Of a stretch of 64,000 bases of DNA, positions 53,749 to 62,478 are shown one piece after another (the stretch's first letter is position 1; every line of letters starts with the position of its first letter). A program made the translations under genes and the position numbers. The DNA comes from Microbulbifer guangxiensis (GTDB lineage Bacteria; Pseudomonadota; Gammaproteobacteria; Pseudomonadales; Cellvibrionaceae), in the NCBI RefSeq assembly GCF_021729075.1, contig NZ_JAJSAQ010000001.1:443997-507996 (forward strand), written 5' to 3'. The notes beneath the pieces are model-generated. The model made no database searches, was not told where the DNA came from, and was given only the letters and a program-made list of their open reading frames with translations.

Positions 53749-54518
53749 CGGCGATTTTCTCCTGCATCGGCCCGAACGGCGGACCCCGGGTGTGAAAATA
53801 AGGGAACGCGCTTGAGCAACAACCTGAATGCCTGCCAGTATATTGCGGCGATGACCTTTACGGTCATCAGCGGGTACCGGATCAAAATACCATTGAGCGC
53901 CGCAGTGGAAATTTCCTGTCGGCGCAGGCTCAGCGTGGCATCAAATACGCGACCGCTCTCCTCAAAACTTTGCAAGTAAACAGTCAGCCGCTCGCCCGGG
54001 GTGACACTGCGCCAGCGGTATCCCTGTTCCATGGGCATGAATGGTGACACGTGGAAATCCTTATTGAATTCGGCTTTCTGCACCCTGCCCCCGCTACGGC
54101 AATCAAGCAGGTAACTGTGCCGCTCGTTCCACGGGGTATTGTGGACATCCAGCAGAATCCAGCGCACCTCTTCCCCATTATTATCAAAACAGTAATAGGT
54201 GCTGATTGGATTCATGTTGTAACCGAAATAGCGCCAGTTTGCCAACAGGCGTATAGGGCCATCGGGCCGCTCGCCGGCCTCATCGGCCACGCGCTGGCGC
54301 ACCGCTTCGTCCAGCGACACCGAGGGATCACCGAAGAAATCCTCACGACGGAAGCGGGCCGGCGCCCAACGGTCCCTGGACCAGAAACGCGATGTCGCGA
54401 GCAGGAGGTCCAGCTCTGCAAGGTCCAGATACATCATGAACACCCGGTAACGGAAGCTGTGCTCCCGGGGGCCAAAGCGACGGTGTTGGACCCAACCGCT
54501 GTAGATGGCGCTTTCCAT
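53745..54518 (-). CDS. DUF1365 family protein
   Basis: Protein of 257 residues without a signal peptide. The N-terminal block SGWVQHRRFGPREHSFRYRVFM and the central NWRYFGYNMNPISTYYCFD and HVSPFMPMEQGYRW match DUF1365. The family has no firm biochemical role but nearly always pairs with an amine-oxidase-like FAD protein and a cyclopropane-synthase-like enzyme, as here. It touches the FAD protein's stop by 1 bp and overlaps the methyltransferase start by 4 bp. Confidence 0.85.
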   Translation of the reverse strand: MESAIYSGWVQHRRFGPREHSFRYRVFMMYLDLAELDLLLATSRFWSRDRWAPARFRREDFFGDPSVSLDEAVRQRVADEAGERPDGPIRLLANWRYFGYNMNPISTYYCFDNNGEEVRWILLDVHNTPWNERHSYLLDCRSGGRVQKAEFNKDFHVSPFMPMEQGYRWRSVTPGERLTVYLQSFEESGRVFDATLSLRRQEISTAALNGILIRYPLMTVKVIAAIYWQAFRLLLKRVPLFSHPGSAVRADAGENRR

Positions 54519-55768
54519 CAGAGTGTGACTCCAAGCGCCTCACACACCCGCAGGGCGCTCTTCACCCCGTCCTCGTGGAATCCGTTGGCCCAATAGGCAC
54601 CACAGTACCAGGCACGGTTCACCCCATTGATTTTCTCCCACTGCTGCTGGGCCTGCATACCCGCGACAGAAAACTGGGGATGGGCATATTCATAGCGTCC
54701 GATAATCTTGTCCTTGTCGATTGCATCGTCTGCATTCAGGGTAACGCAATAGGTCTGCTCACACTCCAGCCGCTGCAGAATGTTCATATTGTAGGTGAGC
54801 ACGGGTAGCTGGTCGCCACCGCCCTGCAGCCGGTAATTCCAGCTGGCCCAGCAACGCTGGCGGGCCGGCAGCAGACTGGTATCCGTGTGTAGCACAACAG
54901 AGTTGGCGGCGTAGGGAATGGCACGGAGTATCGAAGTCTCGTCATTGCTGGCATCCGAGAGACAGCCCAGGGCCTGATCCGAATGACAGGCGAAGACCAC
55001 CGCATCGAACTGGTGCTGCTCACCAGCGCTGGTGCGCAGCTCCACACCATCGGCGGTGCGGATTACCGAAGCGATCGGGGTCGAGAGCCGGATCCGGTCC
55101 CGGAAAGCGCCCACCATGGGGGCAATATACTCCCGGGAACCGCCTTTGATGACCCGCCACTGGGGGCGATTGAAAATATTCAGCAACCCGTGGTTGAAGA
55201 AGAAGCGCACAAAGAAATCGACGGAGAAATCCCGCATCTGCGACAGGCTGGCTGACCAGATCGCGGAGCCCATTGGTACCAGGTAACGGTCGCAGAACTC
55301 CGCCGAGTAACCATTCTGCTCCAGGTATTCCCCCAGGGTCATGCCTTCGGAAAGCTTGCCCGACTGCCAGTCGCGGACCGCCTCCCGATTGAAACGCAGG
55401 ATATCCCGCAACATACGCCAGTGCCCGGGGCGCAGCAGGTTGGAGCGCTGTCCGAACAGGCTGTTCAGGTTGTTGCCGGCATACTCGAAAGAGTCTGTGT
55501 CGGAACAGACACTGAAGCCCATATCCGTGGGCTGCGATTCGACGCCAAGCTGCCCCATCAGCTTGATGAAGTTCGGGTAGGTCCAGTCGTTGTAGACGAT
55601 AAAGCCGGTATCGATGGCGAGCTTGCGATCCCCCTCTTCCACATCGACAGTTGCGGTGTGTCCCCCTAATCTGTCCCCTGCTTCAAAAAGTGTGATGTCA
55701 TATTTCTTATTGAGAAGGTAGGCAGACGTCAGTCCTGCTATACCACTGCCTACAATGGCTATGCGCAT
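54518..55768 (-). CDS. FAD-dependent amine-oxidase-like oxidoreductase
   Basis: Flavoprotein of 416 residues with the N-terminal FAD motif IVGSGIAGLTSAYLL and a following GDRLGGHTATVDVEE. The C-terminal part includes ANGFHEDGVKSALRVCEALG, typical of the desaturase/amine-oxidase group that sits with DUF1365 and cyclopropane-synthase-like genes. It probably oxidises or desaturates a modified acyl chain rather than an amine. The gene overlaps SDR by 10 bp and DUF1365 by 1 bp, implying translational coupling. Confidence 0.86.
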   Translation of the reverse strand: MRIAIVGSGIAGLTSAYLLNKKYDITLFEAGDRLGGHTATVDVEEGDRKLAIDTGFIVYNDWTYPNFIKLMGQLGVESQPTDMGFSVCSDTDSFEYAGNNLNSLFGQRSNLLRPGHWRMLRDILRFNREAVRDWQSGKLSEGMTLGEYLEQNGYSAEFCDRYLVPMGSAIWSASLSQMRDFSVDFFVRFFFNHGLLNIFNRPQWRVIKGGSREYIAPMVGAFRDRIRLSTPIASVIRTADGVELRTSAGEQHQFDAVVFACHSDQALGCLSDASNDETSILRAIPYAANSVVLHTDTSLLPARQRCWASWNYRLQGGGDQLPVLTYNMNILQRLECEQTYCVTLNADDAIDKDKIIGRYEYAHPQFSVAGMQAQQQWEKINGVNRAWYCGAYWANGFHEDGVKSALRVCEALGVTL

Positions 55769-56544
55769 GAAGATTTCCTTAGGGTTCGTATTCTTGTCAT
55801 TTTCGGGGCAACGATGCGGAACCAGAGGCTGCGGAAAAACCCGAGGAAGCGCAGCGGCCAGCTCAGTCGGCGGGGAAAGTCGATCACATGCTTACCCCGG
55901 GCCAGGCCACTTTCTATAGAGGCAGCGGCGTCGTCCGGAGTCATCAGGAACGGCATATCGAAGTCGTTGGACTCGGTCAGCGGAGTATCGATGAATCCCG
56001 GACGGATATGCGCCACATGCAGGCAGACCCTCGAGGTATCTGCGCGCACCGAGTCGAGGAAATAGCCCAGCGCGGCCTTCGATGCACCATAGGCCTCTGC
56101 GCGGGGAAAACCGACCACTGACGAAAGACTGCCGACGGCGGCAAACACCGGCTTTTTACTGTGTGCGAGCAATGGCAGCGCCTGGCGCAGGGTGTTTACC
56201 ACACCAAAGAAATTCGCATCGAAGACCCGCCGGTAACTGGCCGCGTCGAGCTTGAGGCCATCGTCGTATTCACAGGTGCCGGCACAGGCCACCACCATAT
56301 CCAGGTGGTCTGTCAAGCTCGCCAGGCGGTCCCCGGCCTCATCCATTGCCGCGTCGTCGCCCACATCGCACTCCAGCACCCGGATCTGCTTAGGCGCTGC
56401 CTTCTGCAGCTCCAGCAGGCTGTCGCGACCGCGGCTGCTGACGATGATGAAGTTGTTGTTGCGGGCGAGGCGAAGGGCCAGTGCCTTGCCGATGCCGGAG
56501 CTGGCACCGGTAATCCAGATGGTTTTGTCGCGAATATCGGCCAT
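55759..56544 (-). CDS. short-chain dehydrogenase/reductase
   Basis: Classical SDR of 261 residues: TGASSGIGKALALRL (NAD(P) site), CAGTCEYDDG in place of the usual NNAG, GSLSS (catalytic Ser region) and YGASKAALG (Tyr-Lys). The C-terminal segment is basic and partly hydrophobic, which may bind it to the membrane. It starts 3 bp after the NTF2-like gene and overlaps the FAD protein by 10 bp. It probably reduces or oxidises an acyl intermediate in the lipid modification pathway. Confidence 0.86.
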   Translation of the reverse strand: MADIRDKTIWITGASSGIGKALALRLARNNNFIIVSSRGRDSLLELQKAAPKQIRVLECDVGDDAAMDEAGDRLASLTDHLDMVVACAGTCEYDDGLKLDAASYRRVFDANFFGVVNTLRQALPLLAHSKKPVFAAVGSLSSVVGFPRAEAYGASKAALGYFLDSVRADTSRVCLHVAHIRPGFIDTPLTESNDFDMPFLMTPDDAAASIESGLARGKHVIDFPRRLSWPLRFLGFFRSLWFRIVAPKMTRIRTLRKSSCA

Positions 56545-56547
56545 GGT

Positions 56548-56994
56548 TCAGCTCCCGGCGCCGCCCAGGCGCTTTTTGACTCCACGCACCACCGACCCCA
56601 GCAGCGGGACATGCTCATAGACCATGGCCCCGAGGTCATAAAAATCCTCATGATAGTAAACCCGCTCCCGGAACTGCAGCAGGCTGCAGCCCCTCAGGAT
56701 CAGGGGCTGCCCCCTGTTCAGCTGCCGGTGGGTGTAGTGCATCTGCCATGGAAGGCAGGCATTGCCGTTACCAAGGACCGCATCGTCGAACTCGAAGCGG
56801 CAGCTGGTCAACCCCTCACTCATTCCCGCGAAGTAGCGTTTGAGTGCTGGCAATCCCTCAACCCGATGTACAGGATCGCAGAAGGTGACCCCTTCGTCAT
56901 ACAGCCTGTCGAGCAGGCCCGGATCCCCGGCGACGGCGCCAAAATCGCTGTAGTACTGCTGCAGTTCTGCTATCAATCCGCTCATCTGCTCCAT
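56548..56994 (-). CDS. NTF2-like/SnoaL-fold protein
   Basis: Protein of 148 residues with the cone-shaped NTF2-like fold suggested by LYDEGVTFCDPVHRVEGLPALKRYFAGM and RVYYHEDFYDLGAMVYEHVPLLG. The family includes small isomerases, cyclases and binding proteins, so a catalytic role on an oxidised lipid is possible but unproven. It is first in the seven-gene operon. ATG 56994 is used; ATG 56985 is an alternative preceded by GGAG. Confidence 0.75.
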   Translation of the reverse strand: MEQMSGLIAELQQYYSDFGAVAGDPGLLDRLYDEGVTFCDPVHRVEGLPALKRYFAGMSEGLTSCRFEFDDAVLGNGNACLPWQMHYTHRQLNRGQPLILRGCSLLQFRERVYYHEDFYDLGAMVYEHVPLLGSVVRGVKKRLGGAGS

Positions 56995-57019
56995 CTATCC
57001 GTGAGTTGCTGGTTGGGGA

Positions 57020-57048
57020 CTTGTACGCCGACTGTGCGCAGCCGGATT
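57020..57048 (-). promoter_or_regulatory. candidate RpoE/ChrR-type promoter for the lipid operon
   Basis: On the minus strand AATCC (57044-57048) and TACAAG (57020-57025) are separated by 18 bp, 26 nt upstream of the NTF2-like start. A box pair with the same spacing lies on the other strand for the sigma factor gene, and -35 elements of this sigma type contain GATCC-like sequences. Confidence 0.35.
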
Positions 57049-57113
57049 TACCCGGAAGGGAGAGAAAAACCGCTCTCGGCAACAAAAAAATCCATATATA
57101 TGCCCAGAGACAG

Positions 57114-57143
57114 AGATCCGACTGCTTCCCGCCGCCGTATTGA
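57114..57143 (+). promoter_or_regulatory. candidate autoregulatory promoter of the sigma factor gene
   Basis: AGATCC (57114-57119) and TATTGA (57138-57143) are separated by 18 bp, 30 nt upstream of the sigma factor start. The layout agrees with the candidate on the opposite strand, as expected if the sigma factor transcribes both its own gene and the operon. Confidence 0.35.
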
Positions 57144-57173
57144 AGGTTCGACAAGTATCAAAAGATCGATAAC

Positions 57174-57794
57174 ATGGCGCAAGTGACATCAATCCAACGT
57201 ACAGGGAAGCCCTTGGAAATCCCACAAACGCGTGATGACGACTGGAGCCAGCTGCTGGTCCGGGTCGGCAAGAATGAGGATCGAGCCGCCTTCGAGCGAC
57301 TCTTTCGCCATTTTGCCCCCCTGATCAAGGGCTTTCACTACAGCCGCAATACCCAGGCATTCTGCGCAGAGGCAGCAGACGAGCTTGTCCAGGAGGTTAT
57401 GATCCGGGTCTGGCGAAAGGCGCCGACCTTCGATCCGTCCCGGGCCTCAGCCAATACCTGGGTGTATACGATCATGCGGAACTGCCGTATCGATATGCTT
57501 CGCCGGAACAACCGGCGCCAGGATTCCGATAGCAGCGATGTGGACGTGGACGACATCTGGGACGATACGGCAGACACGCAGCCCCTGCTGTTCCTTCAGA
57601 GGAGCCGGGGTGAACAGGAAATCGCCGAGGGGCTGGCCAGCCTGCCCCCGGAGCAGAGTCACGTGCTGGAAAAGGCCTACATGGAAGGTAAGTCACACAG
57701 TGAAATATCTGCCGAGTTGGGCCTTCCCCTCGGCACGGTGAAGTCCCGGGTGCGACTGGCACTCAAGAAGTTGCAGGCAAGACTGAGTAAGTAG
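57174..57794 (+). CDS. rpoE: ECF sigma factor, RpoE/ECF11 type
   Basis: Alternative sigma factor of 206 residues. Region 2 contains ADELVQEVMIRVWRKAPTFDPSRASANTWVYTIMRNCRIDMLR, which binds core polymerase and the -10 element. Region 4 contains LPPEQSHVLEKAYMEGKSHSEISAELGLPLGTVKSRVRLALKKL, the -35 binding HTH. The acidic linker between them is rich in Asp/Ser. It is followed after 7 bp by the anti-sigma gene chrR and is divergent from the lipid operon. In Rhodobacter the equivalent factor responds to singlet oxygen. Confidence 0.9.
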   Translation: MAQVTSIQRTGKPLEIPQTRDDDWSQLLVRVGKNEDRAAFERLFRHFAPLIKGFHYSRNTQAFCAEAADELVQEVMIRVWRKAPTFDPSRASANTWVYTIMRNCRIDMLRRNNRRQDSDSSDVDVDDIWDDTADTQPLLFLQRSRGEQEIAEGLASLPPEQSHVLEKAYMEGKSHSEISAELGLPLGTVKSRVRLALKKLQARLSK

Positions 57795-57801
57795 GTGGAC
57801 C

Positions 57802-58491
57802 ATGATTCGTCATCATCCCGACAACAATATGCTGCTGGAGTATGCCGCGGGCTCACTGCCCTGGGCTCTCAGCCTGGCCGTGTCAGCCCACTTGCAGCTC
57901 TGCCCACAGTGCCGCCAGCAGCGCGAAAATCTGGACAGGATCGGCGGCGCCCTGCTATGCGACAGCGCCCCACAGTCCGTGGATACCGCGGCATTTGACC
58001 AGCTGATGGGCCGCATTGAGCACGAGGACCAGCAAGAGGCCTCCTCCGGAGAGGCAGCGCCTGCCAAGCCGCGCCCTGTGTACTCCAGTGACCCAGTGCT
58101 TGCCGACCTGCCAAAAGTCATCCGCAAGCTGGTCACGTCCACGGGCCCGTTGAAATGGAGGCGGGTATCCAGTGCCCTGCGCACCTCCCGTCTCAACACC
58201 GGACAGGATCGCTATGAAGTGGCCTTCCAGCGCATCTGTCGCGGCGGCAAGGTCGCCGAGCACGATCACCGCGGGCGCGAGGTCACCGTGGTCCTGTACG
58301 GTAGCTTTTCCGACAGCGAGGGCGTCTACCGGCGCGGGGATTTCCTGCTGCGGGAGCCCGGCGACGTGCACCGCCCTATCGCCACGCAGGACCAGGAATG
58401 CCTGTGCCTGTCGGTTGTTGAGGCACCGGTCAAGGTTACCGGCCTACTGGGCTGGCTGATCAACCCCTTCCTCTCTTTCCGGCCGGCCTGA
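57802..58491 (+). CDS. chrR: anti-sigma factor ChrR
   Basis: Zinc-dependent, cytoplasmic anti-sigma factor of 229 residues that holds the RpoE-type sigma inactive until singlet oxygen or a related stress. The N-terminal zinc site can be seen as His5, His30, Cys34 and Cys37 (AHLQLCPQC), the same spacing as Rhodobacter ChrR. The C-terminal cupin domain has HDHRGREVT and DVHRP, supplying the expected His/His/Glu and final His ligands. It starts 7 bp after the sigma stop. Confidence 0.9.
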   Translation: MIRHHPDNNMLLEYAAGSLPWALSLAVSAHLQLCPQCRQQRENLDRIGGALLCDSAPQSVDTAAFDQLMGRIEHEDQQEASSGEAAPAKPRPVYSSDPVLADLPKVIRKLVTSTGPLKWRRVSSALRTSRLNTGQDRYEVAFQRICRGGKVAEHDHRGREVTVVLYGSFSDSEGVYRRGDFLLREPGDVHRPIATQDQECLCLSVVEAPVKVTGLLGWLINPFLSFRPA

Positions 58492-58555
58492 CCGCCGCTA
58501 GGCTCAGGCCCCGGGCAAGAAAGAGCGGGCAAGAGAACCCGCAAATGAGCACATG

Positions 58556-58583
58556 AAAAGGGCCGGTACTACCGGCCCTTTTT
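58556..58583. terminator. bidirectional terminator between chrR and the indolepyruvate oxidoreductase gene
   Basis: Perfect stem AAAAGGGCCGGT/ACCGGCCCTTTT with a 3-nt loop and T-runs on both strands, between two convergent stops. Confidence 0.92.
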
Positions 58584-58606
58584 CGTTCTGTGATGCCAAT
58601 GACCGC

Positions 58607-61600
58607 TCAGCTGTGCGCGACACGGGCAGCGCGGCGGGTCTCCCGGGTAGGCACCCGTCTGACCCGCCCGGCCGACGGTGCACTCACCGCCCTGGGAGTG
58701 CCTCCTGAGCCGGTGAAATGATCCAGCAGCGCATCCCAGCGCTCCCGCACCCCCTGCATTTTCTGCTCTCGCACATGCCCGTAACCTCGAACCTGCTGCG
58801 GCAGGGACAACAACTCTCTGGCGGCACCCAGGTCCTCGTGGCCGAGGCTGGCAGCCACCCGGTCGAAAGCCGCCGCCACTTCCACTGCCCACGCCCGCTC
58901 CGCGCGACGCTCCGAGGTATAGCCGAACGGATCTAGCGGGGTTCCACGTAAGACCTTGCCTCTGGCCAGCAGGGGCAGCAGCCGTGCCATCCAGGGCCCG
59001 AACACCAGCTTGCGAATGCGGCCACTACTGTCCGGGCGCGCCAGCAGCGGCGGCGCCATGTGGAATTTCAAGCGGTAGCCACCGGTGAAGGTTTCATCCA
59101 GCTGACGGCGGAAGTCCTCGCCACTGTATAGGCGGGCCACCTCGTACTCATCCTTGTAAGCCATGGCTTTAAACAGGCTCCTGGCGGCATCCCGGCTCAG
59201 GGAGCCATCATCCAGCCCCAAACGACTTTCCGCCTGTTGCAGTTTGGCGATGGCCTGACGGAATCGCTCTGCATAACCGGCATTCTGGTACTCGGCCAGC
59301 TCTGAAGCCAGCCGCTCGACCAGTGCCAGCGGGGCTTCTGCCGGTTCCATGACCTGTACCGGCTGGGCCGGCGTGAGCAGCGCCTTGACCTCCCCGGGGT
59401 CCACCACAAGCAGGCGCCCGGCGCGGAAGGCACGCAGGTTGCTCTCAACTGCCACACCATTCAGCTCGATCGCCCGTTCCAGGGCCGCCTGGCCGACAGG
59501 CAGCAATCCCCGCTGGCAGGCATAGCCCAGTAACAGCAGGTTGGAAGCCACGGTATCGCCGAACAGCGCCTGCGCGTACCGATTGGCATCGAAAGAGAAG
59601 TAGTCCCGGCAAAGAGACTCGATGCTGGCCGTGGTCGCGTCCGCCGGAAAGGCGAGATCGTTGTCGCGGATAAAGGCAGCAACCGGTACCTCTGCCGTAT
59701 TGACCACCGCCCGGAGCTGGCCGGCTGCGAATTTGGCCCGCTGGGATGCGGCCGTCACCATGTCACAACCCAGCAGGACATCCGCCGAACCATCGCGGAT
59801 GCGTGCGGTTGTGATGTCCCCGGGCGTATTGGCCACCTTCACGTGGGCAACCACAGCGCCATTTTTCTGTGAGAGCCCGGTGAAATACAGGGTGGTGGAG
59901 CCCTTCTCCTCCAGGTGAGCCGCCATCCCCAGCAGGGCCGCCACGGTCAGTACGCCACTGCCGCCGATGCCACCGACGAGAATGCTTTGCGGTGCCGCCA
60001 GGTCTGCACGGGGTGCCGGGGGTAAGTTGGCTATCGCCTTGTCCAGGGAGCGCGCCAGGGCATCCACTGGTGGTTTGCGCAATTCGCCGCCCTCGACACT
60101 GACAAAGCTGGGACAGAAACCATCAGCGCAGCGCATATCCTTGTTGCAGCTGGACTGGTTGATCTGGCGTTTGCGGCCGTATGGTGTTTCCAGCGGTTCG
60201 ACGGCAATACAGCTCGACTGCACACTGCAGTCCCCGCAGCCTTCACAGACCCGGTGGTTGATCAGCAGCCGGGTGCTCGGATCCTCCATCTGGCCCTTCT
60301 TGCGCCGACGACGTTTTTCCGCCGCGCACACCTGCTCGTAAATGATGGCCGTGACCCCGGGGGTTTCCCGCAGGCGGCGCTGGACGGCATCCAGCTCAGA
60401 GCGCGGCAGGATTTCCACCTTGGGCGGCAGCTGGTCGCGGTTCTGTTCCCAGTATTCCGGGTTTTCACTCAGCAATACCACGGTGCCCACGCCCTCCGCG
60501 GCCAGCTGGGCAGCTACTGTCGGGGCATTCACTTCGCCATCGGCGGGCTGACCGCCGGTCATGGCGACAGCGTCATTGAGCAGGATCTTGTAGGTAATGT
60601 TGACCTTGCTGGCCACCGCCTGGCGGATGGCCAGGATACCGGAATGGTTGTAGGTGCCGTCGCCCATATTCTGGAAGATATGGCTCTCGCTGGAGAAGCG
60701 ATGCAGGCCCACCCACTGAGCGCCCTCGCCCCCCATATGGGAGTACGTATCCGTGCGTAGCCCTTTGCCCAGCGCCATGATGTGGCAGCCGATACCCGCG
60801 CTGCCGAGACTCCCCTCGGGCAGCTTGGTCGATGTGTTGTGGGGGCACCCGGCGCAGAACACCGGCTCCCGAGCCAGCAGGCCACCGACTTTGGCCGTGG
60901 CCATACAACTTCCGCCGGCGAGATTGCGTTCAGCCACCGCGGCCAGTTCACGGCCGAAATCGGTGTCCGCGAGCCAGCGCACCAGCACATCCGCCACCCG
61001 ATCCGGTCCGAAGCCCCAGATTGCCGGCAGGTAATCGGTGCCGTCGCTGCCCTTCTTGCCACTGACGGTCGGGCGCTCACTATCGCGCCAGCCGTACAGG
61101 AGTGACTTGAGCTGGGCCTCTACCAGTGGCCGCTTCTCCTCGACCACCAGCACGCGGTCCATACCCCGGCAGAATTCACTGATGCCGCGTGGCTCCAGTG
61201 GCCAGGTCATGGCCACCTTGTAGACCGAGATCCCCGCCTTGCGGAGGTCGTCCTCGCTCAGCTCCAGCAGCTGCAGAGCCTCGAGCAGGTCGCCGTGCGC
61301 CTTGCCCACGGTGACGATACCGAACTGTTTGCGCGGTGCGTCGACTATTGTCCTGTCGATGCGATTGGCATAGGCCCACGCCTGCGCGGCCGGCAGGCGC
61401 TCCTCCAGCATGCGTCGCTCATACTCGAGGCGTTCGGCTGGCCAATTCAGGTTGGGGTCGTAATTGAGCCCGTGGACAGGGACCTGGAAGTCGGTGGGCG
61501 TCACAAAGCTCGGCAACCCGGGCACCTGCAGGGAAGCCCCGGCTTCCACCGTCTCGGTGATGGTCTTGAAGCCGACCCAGAGGCCACTGAACCGTGACAG

Positions 61601-62197
61601 GGCAATCCCCGCCAGACCCAGGGTCAGGTATTCATCGATGGATGCCGGGAACAGCAGCGGCATCATCACCGACTCGAAAATCTGGTCGGTATTGTGGGAG
61701 AACATGGAGGATTCGGCGGTATGGTCGTCGCCACACAGGGCAAGCACGCCACCGTGACGGGAGGTACCCTGTACATTGGCCTGGCGGAAGACATCCGCGG
61801 TGCGATCCACGCCGTGGCCTTTGCCGTACCAGATCGAGAAGACGCCGTCCCGGGTCGCGTGCTGGCGATAGTGATCCAGCAGCTGCGTGCCCCAGATATT
61901 GGTCGCGCCAAGGTCTTCGTTCACGCCCGGCTCGAAATGAATGTCGCGCTCGGCCAGCAGAGCCTTGTGTCGCCAGAGGGCCTGATCGTATCCGCCGAGA
62001 GGGGAGCCGCGGTAACCGGAGATGAAGCCCGCAGTATTGAGGCCCAGCATCTCATCCAGCCGCTTCTGCATCAGCGGCAGCCGCACCAGTGCGTCGATTC
62101 CAGTGAGAAAGACCCGCCCGGAATCGCGGGTAAACGCGGCCTTCAGGGAGTACTCGCGATCGAAACCCAGCTCCTGATCGCTCTCGACCATCGCCAT
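58607..62197 (-). CDS. fused indolepyruvate:ferredoxin oxidoreductase
   Basis: Large single-chain 2-oxoacid oxidoreductase of about 1196 residues. It oxidatively decarboxylates aryl or branched-chain 2-oxoacids to acyl-CoA with ferredoxin as acceptor. The N-terminal half is pyrimidine-binding and the region around GCPHNTSTKLPEGSLGSAGIGCH belongs to the thiamine diphosphate part. A 4Fe-4S motif follows in CEGCGDCSVQSSC, with more Cys after it (SCNKDMRCADGFC). A C-terminal gamma-type domain begins at ILVGGIGGSGVLTVAALLG. ATG 62197 has an AGGTGA box; ATG 62191 is close. A Lrp-type regulator is divergent, consistent with control by an amino acid. Confidence 0.9.
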   Translation of the reverse strand: MAMVESDQELGFDREYSLKAAFTRDSGRVFLTGIDALVRLPLMQKRLDEMLGLNTAGFISGYRGSPLGGYDQALWRHKALLAERDIHFEPGVNEDLGATNIWGTQLLDHYRQHATRDGVFSIWYGKGHGVDRTADVFRQANVQGTSRHGGVLALCGDDHTAESSMFSHNTDQIFESVMMPLLFPASIDEYLTLGLAGIALSRFSGLWVGFKTITETVEAGASLQVPGLPSFVTPTDFQVPVHGLNYDPNLNWPAERLEYERRMLEERLPAAQAWAYANRIDRTIVDAPRKQFGIVTVGKAHGDLLEALQLLELSEDDLRKAGISVYKVAMTWPLEPRGISEFCRGMDRVLVVEEKRPLVEAQLKSLLYGWRDSERPTVSGKKGSDGTDYLPAIWGFGPDRVADVLVRWLADTDFGRELAAVAERNLAGGSCMATAKVGGLLAREPVFCAGCPHNTSTKLPEGSLGSAGIGCHIMALGKGLRTDTYSHMGGEGAQWVGLHRFSSESHIFQNMGDGTYNHSGILAIRQAVASKVNITYKILLNDAVAMTGGQPADGEVNAPTVAAQLAAEGVGTVVLLSENPEYWEQNRDQLPPKVEILPRSELDAVQRRLRETPGVTAIIYEQVCAAEKRRRRKKGQMEDPSTRLLINHRVCEGCGDCSVQSSCIAVEPLETPYGRKRQINQSSCNKDMRCADGFCPSFVSVEGGELRKPPVDALARSLDKAIANLPPAPRADLAAPQSILVGGIGGSGVLTVAALLGMAAHLEEKGSTTLYFTGLSQKNGAVVAHVKVANTPGDITTARIRDGSADVLLGCDMVTAASQRAKFAAGQLRAVVNTAEVPVAAFIRDNDLAFPADATTASIESLCRDYFSFDANRYAQALFGDTVASNLLLLGYACQRGLLPVGQAALERAIELNGVAVESNLRAFRAGRLLVVDPGEVKALLTPAQPVQVMEPAEAPLALVERLASELAEYQNAGYAERFRQAIAKLQQAESRLGLDDGSLSRDAARSLFKAMAYKDEYEVARLYSGEDFRRQLDETFTGGYRLKFHMAPPLLARPDSSGRIRKLVFGPWMARLLPLLARGKVLRGTPLDPFGYTSERRAERAWAVEVAAAFDRVAASLGHEDLGAARELLSLPQQVRGYGHVREQKMQGVRERWDALLDHFTGSGGTPRAVSAPSAGRVRRVPTRETRRAARVAHS

Positions 62198-62319
62198 GGA
62201 GTCACCTGCCTTATGATTATTGCTCTCCGCAAAAAAGTACCACCGGGGAGAGCGGCAGGTCATACCAAATTAGGTCGACATGGGGCATAATTCAGGCACA
62301 AGTCACCAAAGAACGGGCC

Positions 62320-62338
62320 GGTGATGCAACAAATCACC
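62320..62338. promoter_or_regulatory. dyad in the divergent region, candidate Lrp site
   Basis: Perfect GGTGAT (62320-62325) and ATCACC (62333-62338) with a 7-nt centre. A wider pair, TGGGGCAT (62281-62288) and ATGCCCCA (62344-62351), encloses it. Both lie in the 281-bp gap between the oxidoreductase and the Lrp gene. Confidence 0.45.
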
Positions 62339-62478
62339 CCCTGATGCCCCACCGGTGACACCTGTGCCACGGCCAGTCAGCTCAGGCCAACCACACTGAT
62401 AGGCGGGCCGGCAGATTGACAGGCAGTTCCTGACCAGCGGCACGACAAAGCGAGCCAGAGAGAAGAGCGAGTTTCAAC

